This document shows positions 35,453 through 43,812 of a stretch of 64,000 nucleotides of DNA, one piece after another (position 1 is the stretch's first letter; the number at the start of each line of letters is the position of its first letter). This DNA comes from Hazenella coriacea (GTDB taxonomy: Bacteria > Bacillota > Bacilli > Thermoactinomycetales > Thermoactinomycetaceae). The DNA is taken from the NCBI RefSeq assembly GCF_004341825.1, contig NZ_SMAG01000003.1:62001-126000 (forward strand), read 5' to 3'. The notes beneath the pieces were generated by a model. It saw only the letters and a list, made by a program, of their open reading frames with translations, ran no database searches and was not told the origin of the DNA. A program made the translations under genes and the position numbers.

Positions 35453-36472
35453 CTACTTCACATCCATGCCAAGTCGTTCTTCTAAATCTTCAACCGTTTT
35501 GATCTTTAAAAATTCATCGTCTAGAATGAGTACAAAGTTTTGCATATGCTTTACCTTTGAATAATTTTTGGTCCCTGTTTTTTTCAGAACTTCGTCATAA
35601 AATTTAATATCCACCTGTGCTTGCGTTACATTTTGTGATTGGAGCATCTGGACAAAAGATAACACCTTTTCCAGTTGCTCCTCTTTATTTTCCCTGTTGA
35701 AATTTTGTATTATATTTATCTTAATGTAGGGAGTGATCTGATAAGAATCTTTTTGAAGAACTTCGCTGACATGGGGCATTTTCCCATTTTCTACTTTTCG
35801 TTGTCTGATCTCCATTGAATTAGTAGTAATATCTATTTTATTGTCAAATGTAATACCAAAGGTTTGATCGATCACTGGTTGCCAGTTTTTCTGAACTTGT
35901 TTGGACCATAATGCCGAGTAATATGTGTCTATAAAATTTTCCTTTGAAGTACCTGAAACTGAAAACTTTACATCAGGTTGTCCTTTAGGAGCTGCTAAAA
36001 TATCATACTCACCTACAAAAGTATTTGTCTTTAATATCTCGAACTCTTGTTGATATTTTTCTTCTAGATATTCGGTCACTTCTTTATTCAACTCAGGATC
36101 CTCAACTTTAAAATTTTGTTGCTCTTTCACTGCTTGATTAAATGCTTGGATGAAGGCGAAGCGAAGTCCTAATGTACAAAAAGCGAGAATAACAACTGAA
36201 ATTCCGATGCGGATGAATGACTGTTTCACAGTTAAAAAAGAACGACTAGAATCTTGGGTGATCCTCCATGCTGTATATCCTGCATCGATCACCGCCACAA
36301 GGGTAAACAATAATCTCCATTCCCAAACAAGATCATCTTTCATAAAGTTAATCCAATCCATGGGTACGCAGACCAGAAATAGGAGGACCGCTTTCCAGAT
36401 CTGACGATTATACATTTGACCCAGTCCCGGATAGATGATCGATAGGGCACTTGAGATTAAGATTGGTTTCAT
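35453..36472 (-). CDS. Tandem array membrane protein, copy 4 (next to the lipase)
   Basis: A 339-residue paralogue, the most different in the middle (for example EFEILKTNTFVGEYDILAA, then TTNSMEIRQRKVENGKMPHV). Its start is supported by GTGAGGAAG upstream and lies 33 bp after the lipase stop, so it is co-transcribed with the lipase. As the only copy without a hairpin spacer on its upstream side, it may be ancestral. This position is where an immunity gene would be expected if the lipase is a toxin. Confidence 0.8.
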   Translation of the reverse strand: MKPILISSALSIIYPGLGQMYNRQIWKAVLLFLVCVPMDWINFMKDDLVWEWRLLFTLVAVIDAGYTAWRITQDSSRSFLTVKQSFIRIGISVVILAFCTLGLRFAFIQAFNQAVKEQQNFKVEDPELNKEVTEYLEEKYQQEFEILKTNTFVGEYDILAAPKGQPDVKFSVSGTSKENFIDTYYSALWSKQVQKNWQPVIDQTFGITFDNKIDITTNSMEIRQRKVENGKMPHVSEVLQKDSYQITPYIKINIIQNFNRENKEEQLEKVLSFVQMLQSQNVTQAQVDIKFYDEVLKKTGTKNYSKVKHMQNFVLILDDEFLKIKTVEDLEERLGMDVK

Positions 36473-36505
36473 GTTGATCTTCCTCACCTAATTAATTTAC
36501 TCATT

Positions 36506-37948
36506 TTATCTAGGAACGATGTTTTCACCATCTTTGAAAATGATTTCAAAATTCTTATCCATTCTTGCATTAGGACTACCATTTGTTGCTTTTCTTTCAA
36601 GATCCGTAAAGTTACCAACCCTATGATTAGGTAAACCTTCCCATTCTACAATCGAGTGAACAAAATCCCCCACACCTGTAAATAATTTACCTGCTCTATC
36701 GTAAAAACTGTGACCCCAACTATAGTCATCTGCTTTTTCTATCTTTAATTTTTCACCATCTATATCAAGGTTGTAAGACTCTCCAAGATGTTGATTAATG
36801 CTTCCAATTGTATCTCCATTAAAGGTATAGTTCCGAACCAAGTTGTTATATTTCCCCGCTTGATTAGCCTGATCCTGATCCTTTCTAGTAGAAAACTCCT
36901 TAAAAAGAGGATCTTCACTATCGGAAAAATTAAGACCTGGGCCATTAAAGGTAATAGTTGGAACATGGTTTTGTAATGCCATATATTGTGCTACATGTCC
37001 TCCTAATGAATGACCCGTCTGTATTTTTTGATAATCTCGGTAATCTGAGTCATTGGATAATTCTTCATAAAACTCTTTAGCTAATACATATTGAACATTA
37101 TGCGGATAACGACTAATACCCAAGCTAGCATCTGGACCTATATAATCATAAAATTCATCAGAGCCTCGATAAGCGATAACTAGTTCTCTACTTTTTTTGT
37201 TGGCGAATACTTTTACTTGGAAGCCATGGTCTAATCGCCCCTCTGTTTCATTATATTTTCTATAGTAAGTATCTTCTTCCCACCCAAGTTCCTGAACTTT
37301 ATCTGTTAATTGTTCAGGTGTTAGTACATCATCAAAATCACTGTATGCTAAATGAGAAAATCTCGCCAGCTGTAGGTCTGTAAGTCGTACATCTTTTAAA
37401 TTCCCATAAGGTCGTTCAGATGTAGGCATATAATTATTTGTCGATGGTCCTAGAGGCTCTTTTAATGATAATTGACTATATAGATGCTTTGGAGAAAGAA
37501 TCGAACAAAATTCTCCCGCCGCACAACCGGGCTCAACCACTCCACCTATTTTTCCTGCTTTTAGAAAATCATCTGAAACATTCCCACCAAACATGGGAAG
37601 TCCTGCTAATAGTGTTCCGTTTCCTAGTGGATGATCCAAGGGATTGGAGAAGAGTTTGTCTAGAAATCCATCTTTGGCTGGACTCTTCCCACTCCCATTA
37701 CTACCATCTGAACCTCCAGCAGAAGATTGAGCAATTTCCGCTTCTCCCTGGATCGCTTGTTCTACTTTTTGTTGAATGCTTTCTTTTATCGTACCATTTT
37801 CAGTAAAGTACGTGTATAAAACACCAGCAAAAATCACTGCTACACTGATAATAATGATGTACTCCATCGTGGAAGATCCTTGGCGGCGGTTGATAACTGA
37901 ATCATAGGCTTGTCCCCATTGAAATAAGGGTTGTTTTTTCTTCGTCAT
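36506..37948 (-). CDS. Lipase-like alpha/beta hydrolase with prepilin-type leader
   Basis: A 480-residue protein. Residues 1-48 form a class III signal: positively charged start, RRQG then SSTMEY, so cleavage after G24 leaves Glu at +5, followed by a 19-residue helix (IIIISVAVIFAGVLYTYF). A Ser/Gly/Asn linker (residues about 70-90) leads to a class-3/Mbeg1-like lipase domain, with FSHLAYSDFDD, LVIAYRGSDEF and the nucleophile elbow GHSLGGHVAQ (S314). Flanked by Yip1 and signal peptidase genes upstream and the tandem array downstream. Substrate and delivery route are unknown. Confidence 0.8.
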   Translation of the reverse strand: MTKKKQPLFQWGQAYDSVINRRQGSSTMEYIIIISVAVIFAGVLYTYFTENGTIKESIQQKVEQAIQGEAEIAQSSAGGSDGSNGSGKSPAKDGFLDKLFSNPLDHPLGNGTLLAGLPMFGGNVSDDFLKAGKIGGVVEPGCAAGEFCSILSPKHLYSQLSLKEPLGPSTNNYMPTSERPYGNLKDVRLTDLQLARFSHLAYSDFDDVLTPEQLTDKVQELGWEEDTYYRKYNETEGRLDHGFQVKVFANKKSRELVIAYRGSDEFYDYIGPDASLGISRYPHNVQYVLAKEFYEELSNDSDYRDYQKIQTGHSLGGHVAQYMALQNHVPTITFNGPGLNFSDSEDPLFKEFSTRKDQDQANQAGKYNNLVRNYTFNGDTIGSINQHLGESYNLDIDGEKLKIEKADDYSWGHSFYDRAGKLFTGVGDFVHSIVEWEGLPNHRVGNFTDLERKATNGSPNARMDKNFEIIFKDGENIVPR

Positions 37949-37965
37949 GATGTGTCCCCTTCACC

Positions 37966-38586
37966 TTATATCAAAATATTGAGAATCAAGTTGACAAAAA
38001 CAGAGATGGCGATGAGTCCGATCATACTTAAGATCACTGCGCCCAGAGCTTTTCCCGTTGTCATCTGATGAATCTCAGAACAACCTTGGATCAATGTAAA
38101 GTAATAGAAAAAGATCAACACTAGCTTAGCCACAAAGGTCACCATATAAATCACCATCAGCAATATGCTACTTTCAGCGATCGCTGTTGAATTCGTGAAG
38201 ATTTCACTTCCAAAAAAAAGAATACAGATCACCGTGATGACCAATTTGAAAATCGCTGGGATACTGGCGATGGCTACCAACTGGCGAGTCTCTTCTTGAT
38301 CGACTTCTCCACCAAGTAATCGTGCTGAAATCCCTAGTAGAAATGACATGATGAACCAGTAAATAACCCCGATCAATGGCCCAATGCAAATAGCTCCAGC
38401 TACAATGATAAGTAATGGTAATAAATCGCCCAATAACAAGCTACTCGCCATATCAAAAGCTACGCTGACTCCAAATAGGCTCACTAAGATCAGGTAACTC
38501 CGCCTAGAGCTCTCTTTCATCAATTGCGGGATGATCTGGCGAGGACGAGTCACAAGTGATCCCGCTACTTTAAGTTCCATCTTCAT
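37966..38586 (-). CDS. Yip1-domain membrane protein
   Basis: A 206-residue membrane protein with about five hydrophobic helices and the Yip1 layout (N-terminal cytoplasmic VTRPRQIIPQLMKE, central IGPLIGVIYWFIMSFLLG and a terminal helix pair). GGAGG is upstream of two candidate starts (38586, 38580). It lies between the lipase and the signal peptidase, 17 bp from the first and 24 bp from the second, as one transcript. A role in membrane anchoring or trafficking of the lipase is inferred. Confidence 0.8.
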   Translation of the reverse strand: MKMELKVAGSLVTRPRQIIPQLMKESSRRSYLILVSLFGVSVAFDMASSLLLGDLLPLLIIVAGAICIGPLIGVIYWFIMSFLLGISARLLGGEVDQEETRQLVAIASIPAIFKLVITVICILFFGSEIFTNSTAIAESSILLMVIYMVTFVAKLVLIFFYYFTLIQGCSEIHQMTTGKALGAVILSMIGLIAISVFVNLILNILI

Positions 38587-38610
38587 TTTCCCTCCTTGCC
38601 ATTCCAACGT

Positions 38611-39069
38611 TTATTCAAAGACGACCCTTCCTTTGAGATCTTTAACTGGTATAAATCCCATATGCCTACTATCAATACTTTGGGAGCGATCATCCCCTAA
38701 GACAAAGAGGGTCTGTTCAGGCACAGTGATGGGGCCAAATGATTCCATCTGTTTTTGCTGTACATAAGGCTCTCGAAGTGGCTGACCATTCACATAAATT
38801 TGGTTATTCTTCACTTCAATCTGATCCCCAGATACACCAATCACTCGCTTGATATAACGAAGTGATCCATACTGAAAATAAACAATTTCACCTCTTTTTA
38901 CTTGGTCTGTCTTTTCCACTACAATTACTTCACCATTTTGAAACGTTGGCTCCATACTAGTTCCAATCACCTCTACTAAAATATAAAACTGTGTGACTAT
39001 AAAGAAGCCAATCATAGCACTAACAATAAGGACACCAAAAACAACCCATTTCCGCTGAATTTTTTCCAT
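38611..39069 (-). CDS. Signal peptidase I (type I, SipS/T-like, short)
   Basis: A 152-residue membrane peptidase. One N-terminal helix (residues 9-28), catalytic serine S38 in IGTSMEPT, general-base lysine K74 in RYIKRVIG, and the closing box GDDRSQSIDSRHMGF. It is the first gene of the seven-gene cluster and is shorter than housekeeping signal peptidases of about 180 residues. A dedicated protease for the cluster is inferred; note that it would not cut the class III leader of the lipase. Confidence 0.9.
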   Translation of the reverse strand: MEKIQRKWVVFGVLIVSAMIGFFIVTQFYILVEVIGTSMEPTFQNGEVIVVEKTDQVKRGEIVYFQYGSLRYIKRVIGVSGDQIEVKNNQIYVNGQPLREPYVQQKQMESFGPITVPEQTLFVLGDDRSQSIDSRHMGFIPVKDLKGRVVFE

Positions 39070-39455
39070 CTTTTTACCTCGTTCATCAACTGATTCGTTG
39101 TAATATTAATCGTTTTAAAACATTCATAAATAAACTAATTTAAAACAATGAATAAGATATACTTAAATATGTAGTAAATGGGCAAATAAAAAAGAGCGGT
39201 TAATTTTTCATTATAAAAAAATTAACCAAACTCTAATAATTTATATGATAATTGACTAAATCTTCTAGGTCAATACTTTTTACTGAAAATATGGATAAAA
39301 GTATACAATCTGAGTTTATTTAGAAAATATATTTATCTAAAGTCATTTCGAATATTAATACGAATACTTCCTAAAAATTTCGAGCAACTAGTAGATCAGA
39401 CAATGGATCCACATACCCATGAAGAAAGAGCAATGCTCCAACTCAAAAATCACCA
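39070..39455. other. AT-rich gap with a hairpin and a possible gene remnant
   Basis: Contains a hairpin with GGTTAATTTTT / AAAAATTAACC arms near 39195-39225. A reading frame open from about 39253 to a TAA at 39462 encodes a hydrophilic tail ending DPHTHEERAMLQLKNHQ but has no ribosome site or good start, so it may be a decayed gene end. Confidence 0.35.
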
Positions 39456-39485
39456 ATAAAAAAGCTGGAATCACCCAGCTTTTAA
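39456..39485 (-). terminator. Intrinsic terminator of the S66 peptidase gene
   Basis: AAGCTGG / CCAGCTT stem with AATCA loop and TTTTTTATT on the minus strand. Confidence 0.8.
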
Positions 39486-39498
39486 TAATAAACACAGA

Positions 39499-40512
39499 TC
39501 AATTAAAGTGTTGCAATATAGTCCCCTTACCATCAGCTACTTTCACTTCAGCAGAAGCACCATTGATGAATGTGATTTGTGGAGGGACATGACCACAATC
39601 AATATCATAAATAATTGGGATTTGGAGTTCTTCAGAAAGCTCTTTATAGACATCTTCGATTGTATAGTTATCAACTGACATATTCGCGCTACTCCGACCC
39701 AACATGATACCTGAGCAATTTTCAAACCAACCTGCCAACTTCATTTGAACGAATGACCTTCGTAAATCTGTGGTTGTTAGTTCACAATTCTCAAAATACC
39801 ACAATACAGGCTCTTCATGAATTATGTCCTTTCTGAAACTTCCCACATCACCAAATGGCGTACCAATTAAATGTCTGATTACATCTATACATCCACCAAG
39901 TAACCGCCCTTGGATTTTCACTTTATTATTTGAAGTCGTTTTCCATTCCGTTTGTTCAGTTAAATGAAAAACACATGGCGTAGGGTTATTGTGTTGCCAT
40001 TCCTTTTGATATTTGACTGATGAATGTTGAAGAACAGATGATCCAGCTGAAGTCGATAAAACTGCCTGCCACATTGCTGTGGTATCATCCGAATATTCTC
40101 CTCTTAAATCGATCAAATTCGTTCCATGAGCAGTCGCTATACCTGTTCTTAAAGTGATCGCCAATAACAATACACTTGTGTCTGAATAGCCTAAGATCCA
40201 CTTTTCGTTTATATGATCAAAATCAATATGTTCCAGCATTTCAATTAATAGCTCTCCACCCCAAGGCGGGATGATAATATCAATATTTTCGTCTTTCATC
40301 ATTGCATTAAACTCATCTGCACGTTTTTTGGCGGGTGCTGATTTTGCCTTATTTTGAGTCCAAACCGTATCTCCACAAACAGTTCTAAACCCTTTCTCCT
40401 CCATCCGACTACATGCAAGCTTAAACATATCATGTAATTCAGTTGGTACCCCTGATGAGGGCGCTGTGATCCCAATCGTTGCTCCTTTTGTTAAAAACGG
40501 ATATCTAATCAT
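39499..40512 (-). CDS. S66-family peptidase (MccF / LD-carboxypeptidase-like)
   Basis: A 337-residue serine peptidase. The nucleophile is in GYSDTS, the catalytic glutamate in WYFENCE and the histidine in DCGHVPPQ, the Ser-Glu-His triad of family S66. It opens with GATIGITAPSSG. MccF-type enzymes cut acylated sulfamoyl adenylates or microcin C7; LD-carboxypeptidases trim tetrapeptides of peptidoglycan. The two cannot be separated here. GGAGGAA lies 11 bases before the ATG. Monocistronic. Confidence 0.85.
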   Translation of the reverse strand: MIRYPFLTKGATIGITAPSSGVPTELHDMFKLACSRMEEKGFRTVCGDTVWTQNKAKSAPAKKRADEFNAMMKDENIDIIIPPWGGELLIEMLEHIDFDHINEKWILGYSDTSVLLLAITLRTGIATAHGTNLIDLRGEYSDDTTAMWQAVLSTSAGSSVLQHSSVKYQKEWQHNNPTPCVFHLTEQTEWKTTSNNKVKIQGRLLGGCIDVIRHLIGTPFGDVGSFRKDIIHEEPVLWYFENCELTTTDLRRSFVQMKLAGWFENCSGIMLGRSSANMSVDNYTIEDVYKELSEELQIPIIYDIDCGHVPPQITFINGASAEVKVADGKGTILQHFN

Positions 40513-40610
40513 CTTTATACAGTTCCTCCAAACATTTTATATGATTTTACCAATACCATGTTAGCTAAACAAGATCTATTTCTCCCTTCAGCTCATCTAC
40601 TTTTTCAGTA

Positions 40611-40652
40611 AAAAAAGAAAGGGAGTACCACTATGGGTGGTACTCCCTTTCG
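40611..40652 (-). terminator. Intrinsic terminator of the tRNA cluster
   Basis: Thirteen-base arms AAAGGGAGTACCA and TGGTACTCCCTTT, with TTTTTTTAC on the minus strand. Confidence 0.85.
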
Positions 40653-40715
40653 TCTTAACACTTATTTTTCTAATTAAATAAAACAAAAACCCTTGAGAAA
40701 TCAAGGATTTACCTT

Positions 40716-40790
40716 TGGTGGGCAGTATAGGAATCGAACCTACGACCTCTACCGTGTCAAGGTAGCGCTCTCCCCCTGAGCTAACTGCCC
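40716..40790 (-). tRNA. tRNA-Val (GAC)
   Basis: Cloverleaf folds with acceptor GGGCAGT/ACTGCCC, anticodon loop TTGACAC (anticodon GAC) between CTACC and GGTAG, and an encoded CCA end. Confidence 0.92.
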
Positions 40791-40804
40791 ATATGTATAT
40801 ATCA

Positions 40805-40880
40805 TGGTGGGCCCAACAGGACTCGAACCTGTGACCGATCGGTTATGAGCCGACTGCTCTACCAACTGAGCTATAGGCCC
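40805..40880 (-). tRNA. tRNA with CAT anticodon (elongator Met or lysidine-modified Ile2)
   Basis: Acceptor GGGCC.., D-arm AGCTCAGTTGGTAGAGC, anticodon loop CTCATAA, T-arm GGTTCGAGTCC, encoded CCA. It does not show the C1-A72 mismatch of the initiator. Met and Ile2 cannot be separated by sequence alone with confidence. Confidence 0.85.
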
Positions 40881-40899
40881 TCTTAAAGTTGGTAATGAA

Positions 40900-40976
40900 T
40901 GGCGGAGCTGACGGGATTCGAACCCGCGATCTCCTGCGTGACAGGCAGGCATGTTAGGCCTCTACACCACAGCTCC
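40900..40976 (-). tRNA. tRNA-Asp (GTC)
   Basis: Acceptor GGAGCTG/CAGCTCC, anticodon loop CTGTCAC between CCTGC and GCAGG, encoded CCA. Confidence 0.92.
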
Positions 40977-40980
40977 ATAT

Positions 40981-41056
<76 letters not shown>

Positions 41057-41087
41057 TCATTGTTGTTCCGCATCAGCGACAATTAAT

Positions 41088-41116
41088 ACTATACTACATC
41101 CTAATAATTTGTGCAA
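41088..41116 (-). promoter_or_regulatory. Sigma-A promoter of the tRNA cluster
   Basis: Reading the minus strand, TTGCAC (41111-41116) and TATAGT (41088-41093) with exactly 17 bp between, about 30 bp before tRNA-fMet. Confidence 0.7.
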
Positions 41117-41127
41117 GCCTTTTTTAT

Positions 41128-41304
41128 TTATTTTTTTTTCCAGATGTAACGAACCCCATACTGACCGCTTTTTGAGCGAAACACCTCTACTTCTTCAGGA
41201 CCGTCATAACCATATAACCACCAATCTTCTTCCATGCGGGCAGCTAAACAATTGGCTTGAAATCGAGACCGATACAATTTTGCCCAATAAATCCACTTAC
41301 CCAT
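41128..41304 (-). CDS. Small hypothetical protein (58 aa)
   Basis: A 58-residue basic, aromatic-rich protein with ATG at 41302-41304 and TAA at 41128. GGGGAG lies nine bases upstream. It begins MGKWIYWAKLYRSRFQAN and ends in VRYIWKKK, resembling small single-domain proteins with an alpha-beta pattern. I do not recognise the family. It reads toward the tRNA cluster promoter and could be read through. Confidence 0.6.
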   Translation of the reverse strand: MGKWIYWAKLYRSRFQANCLAARMEEDWWLYGYDGPEEVEVFRSKSGQYGVRYIWKKK

Positions 41305-41638
41305 CCCAAATCACTCCCCTTTCTTATCAGTTTGTCATTTTTATCTGATTTTCATGCTCAGGGGGCAGGAGCATATTTTTCTGCATGATATAACGGGCTC
41401 CTTCCTTTAAGCATATGATGTACAAACAAGCACACCACTTGTTAATCTCATTTTTATCCCTGACATATGTTCCCTCCTCTTATATCAGCCGAGTGCAGAG
41501 ATGTACTCGGTTTTTCATTTATATGATAAACTTTAGGAATAATTTTATGATTGTCAACGTGATTTCATAGAGAAGAAAAGTTATAATAGTATTACTTTCT
41601 TATATTTGACTCTATCAACTAAATCGGGAGGCGTTTTT
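41305..41638. other. Gap upstream of yjcG
   Basis: Contains the plus-strand terminator at 41487 and, on the minus strand, two short ORFs of 19 codons with fair ribosome sites (at about 41468 and 41384). No firm gene could be assigned. Confidence 0.45.
41487..41517 (+). terminator. Plus-strand terminator without an upstream gene
   Basis: CCGAGT / ACTCGG stem with a 10-base loop followed by TTTTTC. It lies 120 bp before yjcG, so it may be an attenuator in the yjcG leader. Confidence 0.55.
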
Positions 41639-42151
41639 ATGTACTTTGGTATCTCTGTTTTCCCCCATAAATCTGTTCAAGACTTTGCTAACTCATATCG
41701 TAAAAGATATGATCCTCATTACCGACTGATCCCCCCTCACATCACTCTCAAGGAAAAATTTTCTGCTGAAGAGGCAGATCTTGAGGAAATCGTAAACAAG
41801 TTAGAGGCTGTTGCTACAAAAACAAGCCCATTCACTATTTCCTTTAATAAAGTAAGCCACTTTCATCCAACAAGTCCTACCATCTATTTAGTACCTGATT
41901 ATAGTGAACCACTGATTGAGTTACACCAAAAAATAGCAGATCGTTTTGATCCCGTTGATTCTCCATATGACTTCATTCCTCATCTAACCATTGGACAAAA
42001 AATGCTTGAAGATGAGTTACATGATGTATATGCGAGTGCAAGAATGACCAAATTTGAATTAGAGACAAAAATTGACCGTTTTCATTTACTATATCAATTA
42101 GAAGACGGCACTTGGAGTGTATATCAGTCCTTTTTATTAGAAGAAAAGTAA
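41639..42151 (+). CDS. yjcG: 2'-5' RNA ligase / cyclic phosphodiesterase family protein YjcG
   Basis: A 170-residue two-histidine phosphoesterase. Both HxTx motifs are present: HITL near residue 35 and HLTI near residue 118. Start 41639 follows GGGAGGC; the longer frame starting in GTG lacks a site. In B. subtilis yjcG sits beside yjcF and yjcH. It likely acts on 2',3'-cyclic or 2'-5' linked nucleotides; substrate not known. Confidence 0.87.
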   Translation: MYFGISVFPHKSVQDFANSYRKRYDPHYRLIPPHITLKEKFSAEEADLEEIVNKLEAVATKTSPFTISFNKVSHFHPTSPTIYLVPDYSEPLIELHQKIADRFDPVDSPYDFIPHLTIGQKMLEDELHDVYASARMTKFELETKIDRFHLLYQLEDGTWSVYQSFLLEEK

Positions 42152-42168
42152 CAAGTGAGGTACAGGTA

Positions 42169-42606
42169 GTGACTGAGTTATGGTTAAAGACAGTTTCATC
42201 ACCCAAAGATTTGGAACATGCTTTTATGGTCCGGCGAGAGGTTTTTATGTTGGAACAAAAAATCTCTGAAGAAGAAGAATTAGATGAGTTTGATCAAACG
42301 GCCATTCATCTACTCGCTTTTAAGGATGATGTTCCCATTGGTACATGCCGGATGAGATGGATCAATTCTTCGATAATCAAAGCGGAACGAGTGGCTGTCC
42401 GAAAAGAATTTAGACAAACAGGAGCAGGGAGAAAGCTAATGCTTCATCTTGAAAAAGTTGCCCAGCAACAAGGCGCTCAAGCGATTATGCTGAACGCCCA
42501 AGTACAAGTGGTTCCTTTTTATCAGAAGCTAGGCTATCAACCAACTGGTGCCCCTTTTTATGAGGCAGGAATTGAACATGTTCCGATGACGAAAGTGCTG
42601 AACTAG
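42169..42606 (+). CDS. yjcF: GNAT-family N-acetyltransferase YjcF
   Basis: A 145-residue acetyltransferase with motif A (ERVAVRKEFRQTGAGRKLMLH) and QVQVVPFYQKLGYQP (motif B). The GTG at 42169 has GAGGT seven bases upstream; an earlier in-frame ATG at 42112 is inside yjcG and lacks a site. It follows yjcG by 17 bp and is probably co-transcribed. Its last 4 bp overlap the PHP gene's end. Confidence 0.87.
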   Translation: MTELWLKTVSSPKDLEHAFMVRREVFMLEQKISEEEELDEFDQTAIHLLAFKDDVPIGTCRMRWINSSIIKAERVAVRKEFRQTGAGRKLMLHLEKVAQQQGAQAIMLNAQVQVVPFYQKLGYQPTGAPFYEAGIEHVPMTKVLN

Positions 42607-43442
42607 CGGTTAGCCGCTTGTTTCAGCGCTTTTACTTGTTCATAAGGTACAGTGCATGTTCCTAAATCGGCATGATACATAGACCCATGCCTCTCTCCAT
42701 GAAAATCAGAGCCGGCAGTATAGATGAGATTCCAGTGATCAGCCATCGCTCGGTATCGATCTTTGGCCTCTTCATCATGATCGGGATGGTTATATTCAAT
42801 ACCATCTAACCCTCGGGAAACAAGTTCAGAAATGAGTTCATCAAAATCATATAATCCTGGATGAGCGAGTACAGCCACACCTCCACTTTTGCGGATCAAG
42901 TCTATGGCCTCATGTGGAGTGATTCGCTCAGGAGTGATATAGGCTTGTCCATCTCTTCCTAAATAACGATCAAACGCTTCATTCATATTCATAACAATTC
43001 CTTTTTCAATGAGTACCTCGCCAATGTGAGGACGTCCTACATTAAGTGTTCCTTTTTTGCTGCGACTTTTTGCGATGACTTCATCCATCGTAATCGAAAT
43101 GCCTAATTGATTTAATTTGTCGATCATCATCTGATTACGAACCTGGCGAACATTGCGTTGGGCCTCTAATCTCTTTAGAAGTAGTGGATCATGAATATCA
43201 ATAAAATATCCTAGCATATGAATCTCACGGTCTTTCCACAATGAGCTTATTTCAACTCCTGGTACAACTTCTACGCCTAATTCCTCTCCAGCAGCTTGAG
43301 CTTCTTCAATTCCAGTTACGGTATCATGATCGCTAATGGCAACTGCTCGTAATCCTTTTTCCTTGGCCAAATGAACGATTGCAGTAGGCGAAAGTAAACC
43401 ATCCGAAGCTGTAGTATGAGTGTGCAAATCGACTGCATCCAT
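42603..43442 (-). CDS. PHP-domain phosphoesterase (YciV/TrpH-like)
   Basis: A 279-residue metal-dependent hydrolase with the motifs DLHTHTTASDG, ISDHDTVTG, PGVEISSLW, VLAHPGLY and GSDFHGERHG in order, which provide the trinuclear metal site. Related E. coli enzymes remove 3',5'-nucleotide bisphosphates or process RNA 5' ends; DNA polymerase-type function is excluded by size. GGAGGA lies before the ATG. A dispersed repeat (copy D) lies upstream. Confidence 0.88.
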   Translation of the reverse strand: MDAVDLHTHTTASDGLLSPTAIVHLAKEKGLRAVAISDHDTVTGIEEAQAAGEELGVEVVPGVEISSLWKDREIHMLGYFIDIHDPLLLKRLEAQRNVRQVRNQMMIDKLNQLGISITMDEVIAKSRSKKGTLNVGRPHIGEVLIEKGIVMNMNEAFDRYLGRDGQAYITPERITPHEAIDLIRKSGGVAVLAHPGLYDFDELISELVSRGLDGIEYNHPDHDEEAKDRYRAMADHWNLIYTAGSDFHGERHGSMYHADLGTCTVPYEQVKALKQAANR

Positions 43443-43496
43443 CGTTGATTCCTCCTAGTATCAAACAATTAAAAGCGAACGACTGACTAATCCAAC

Positions 43497-43595
43497 TTAA
43501 TCACTCAACTGGATCAATACAACTTGAATGAATGGGAAATCAAGTTACTCGATCCAAGAACGCTAGGAAACAGTGACCCCGACGGGATCTGGATC
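43497..43595 (-). repeat. Dispersed intergenic repeat, copy D (core deleted)
   Basis: On the minus strand, GATCCAGATCCCGTCGGG opens the left end and CTTGATTTCCCATTCATTC the right end, as in copies A and B, but the paired core of about 70 bp between them is missing. It lies between the PHP gene and yugN. Confidence 0.65.
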
Positions 43596-43812
43596 CATAT
43601 GTGACTAAAAATGCTCAAGTCGAGTTAAAAATATCTCTTTTATTATCTATCTTCATTAGAAACTTTATCATATAAAGTACATTTACTTCGACCTATCAAC
43701 ATTTTTCTATAGAAAAGGACATAACATTGAGTTACAGAGAAGAGTAATTTAATGATTTATTTTTATCTGAAAAGGGTAATGGTTTGATAACTTGTTATAA
43801 GGAGGGCTAGAT

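Larger units (their letters stand above)
31858..36472 (-). repeat. Four tandem gene copies, period about 1.2 kb
   Basis: Stop codons at 31858, 33056, 34255 and 35453 are 1198, 1199 and 1198 bp apart. Copies share nearly identical N-terminal and C-terminal coding ends and, between copies, an identical hairpin spacer; the middle of each coding region diverges. Copy 4 adjoins the lipase gene by 33 bp and lacks the spacer. Confidence 0.9.

Noticed and set aside
41320-41480. Two minus-strand 19-codon ORFs
   Set aside because: Fair ribosome sites but no recognisable product, and the frames stop early; no evidence of a real gene or of a frameshift in one.
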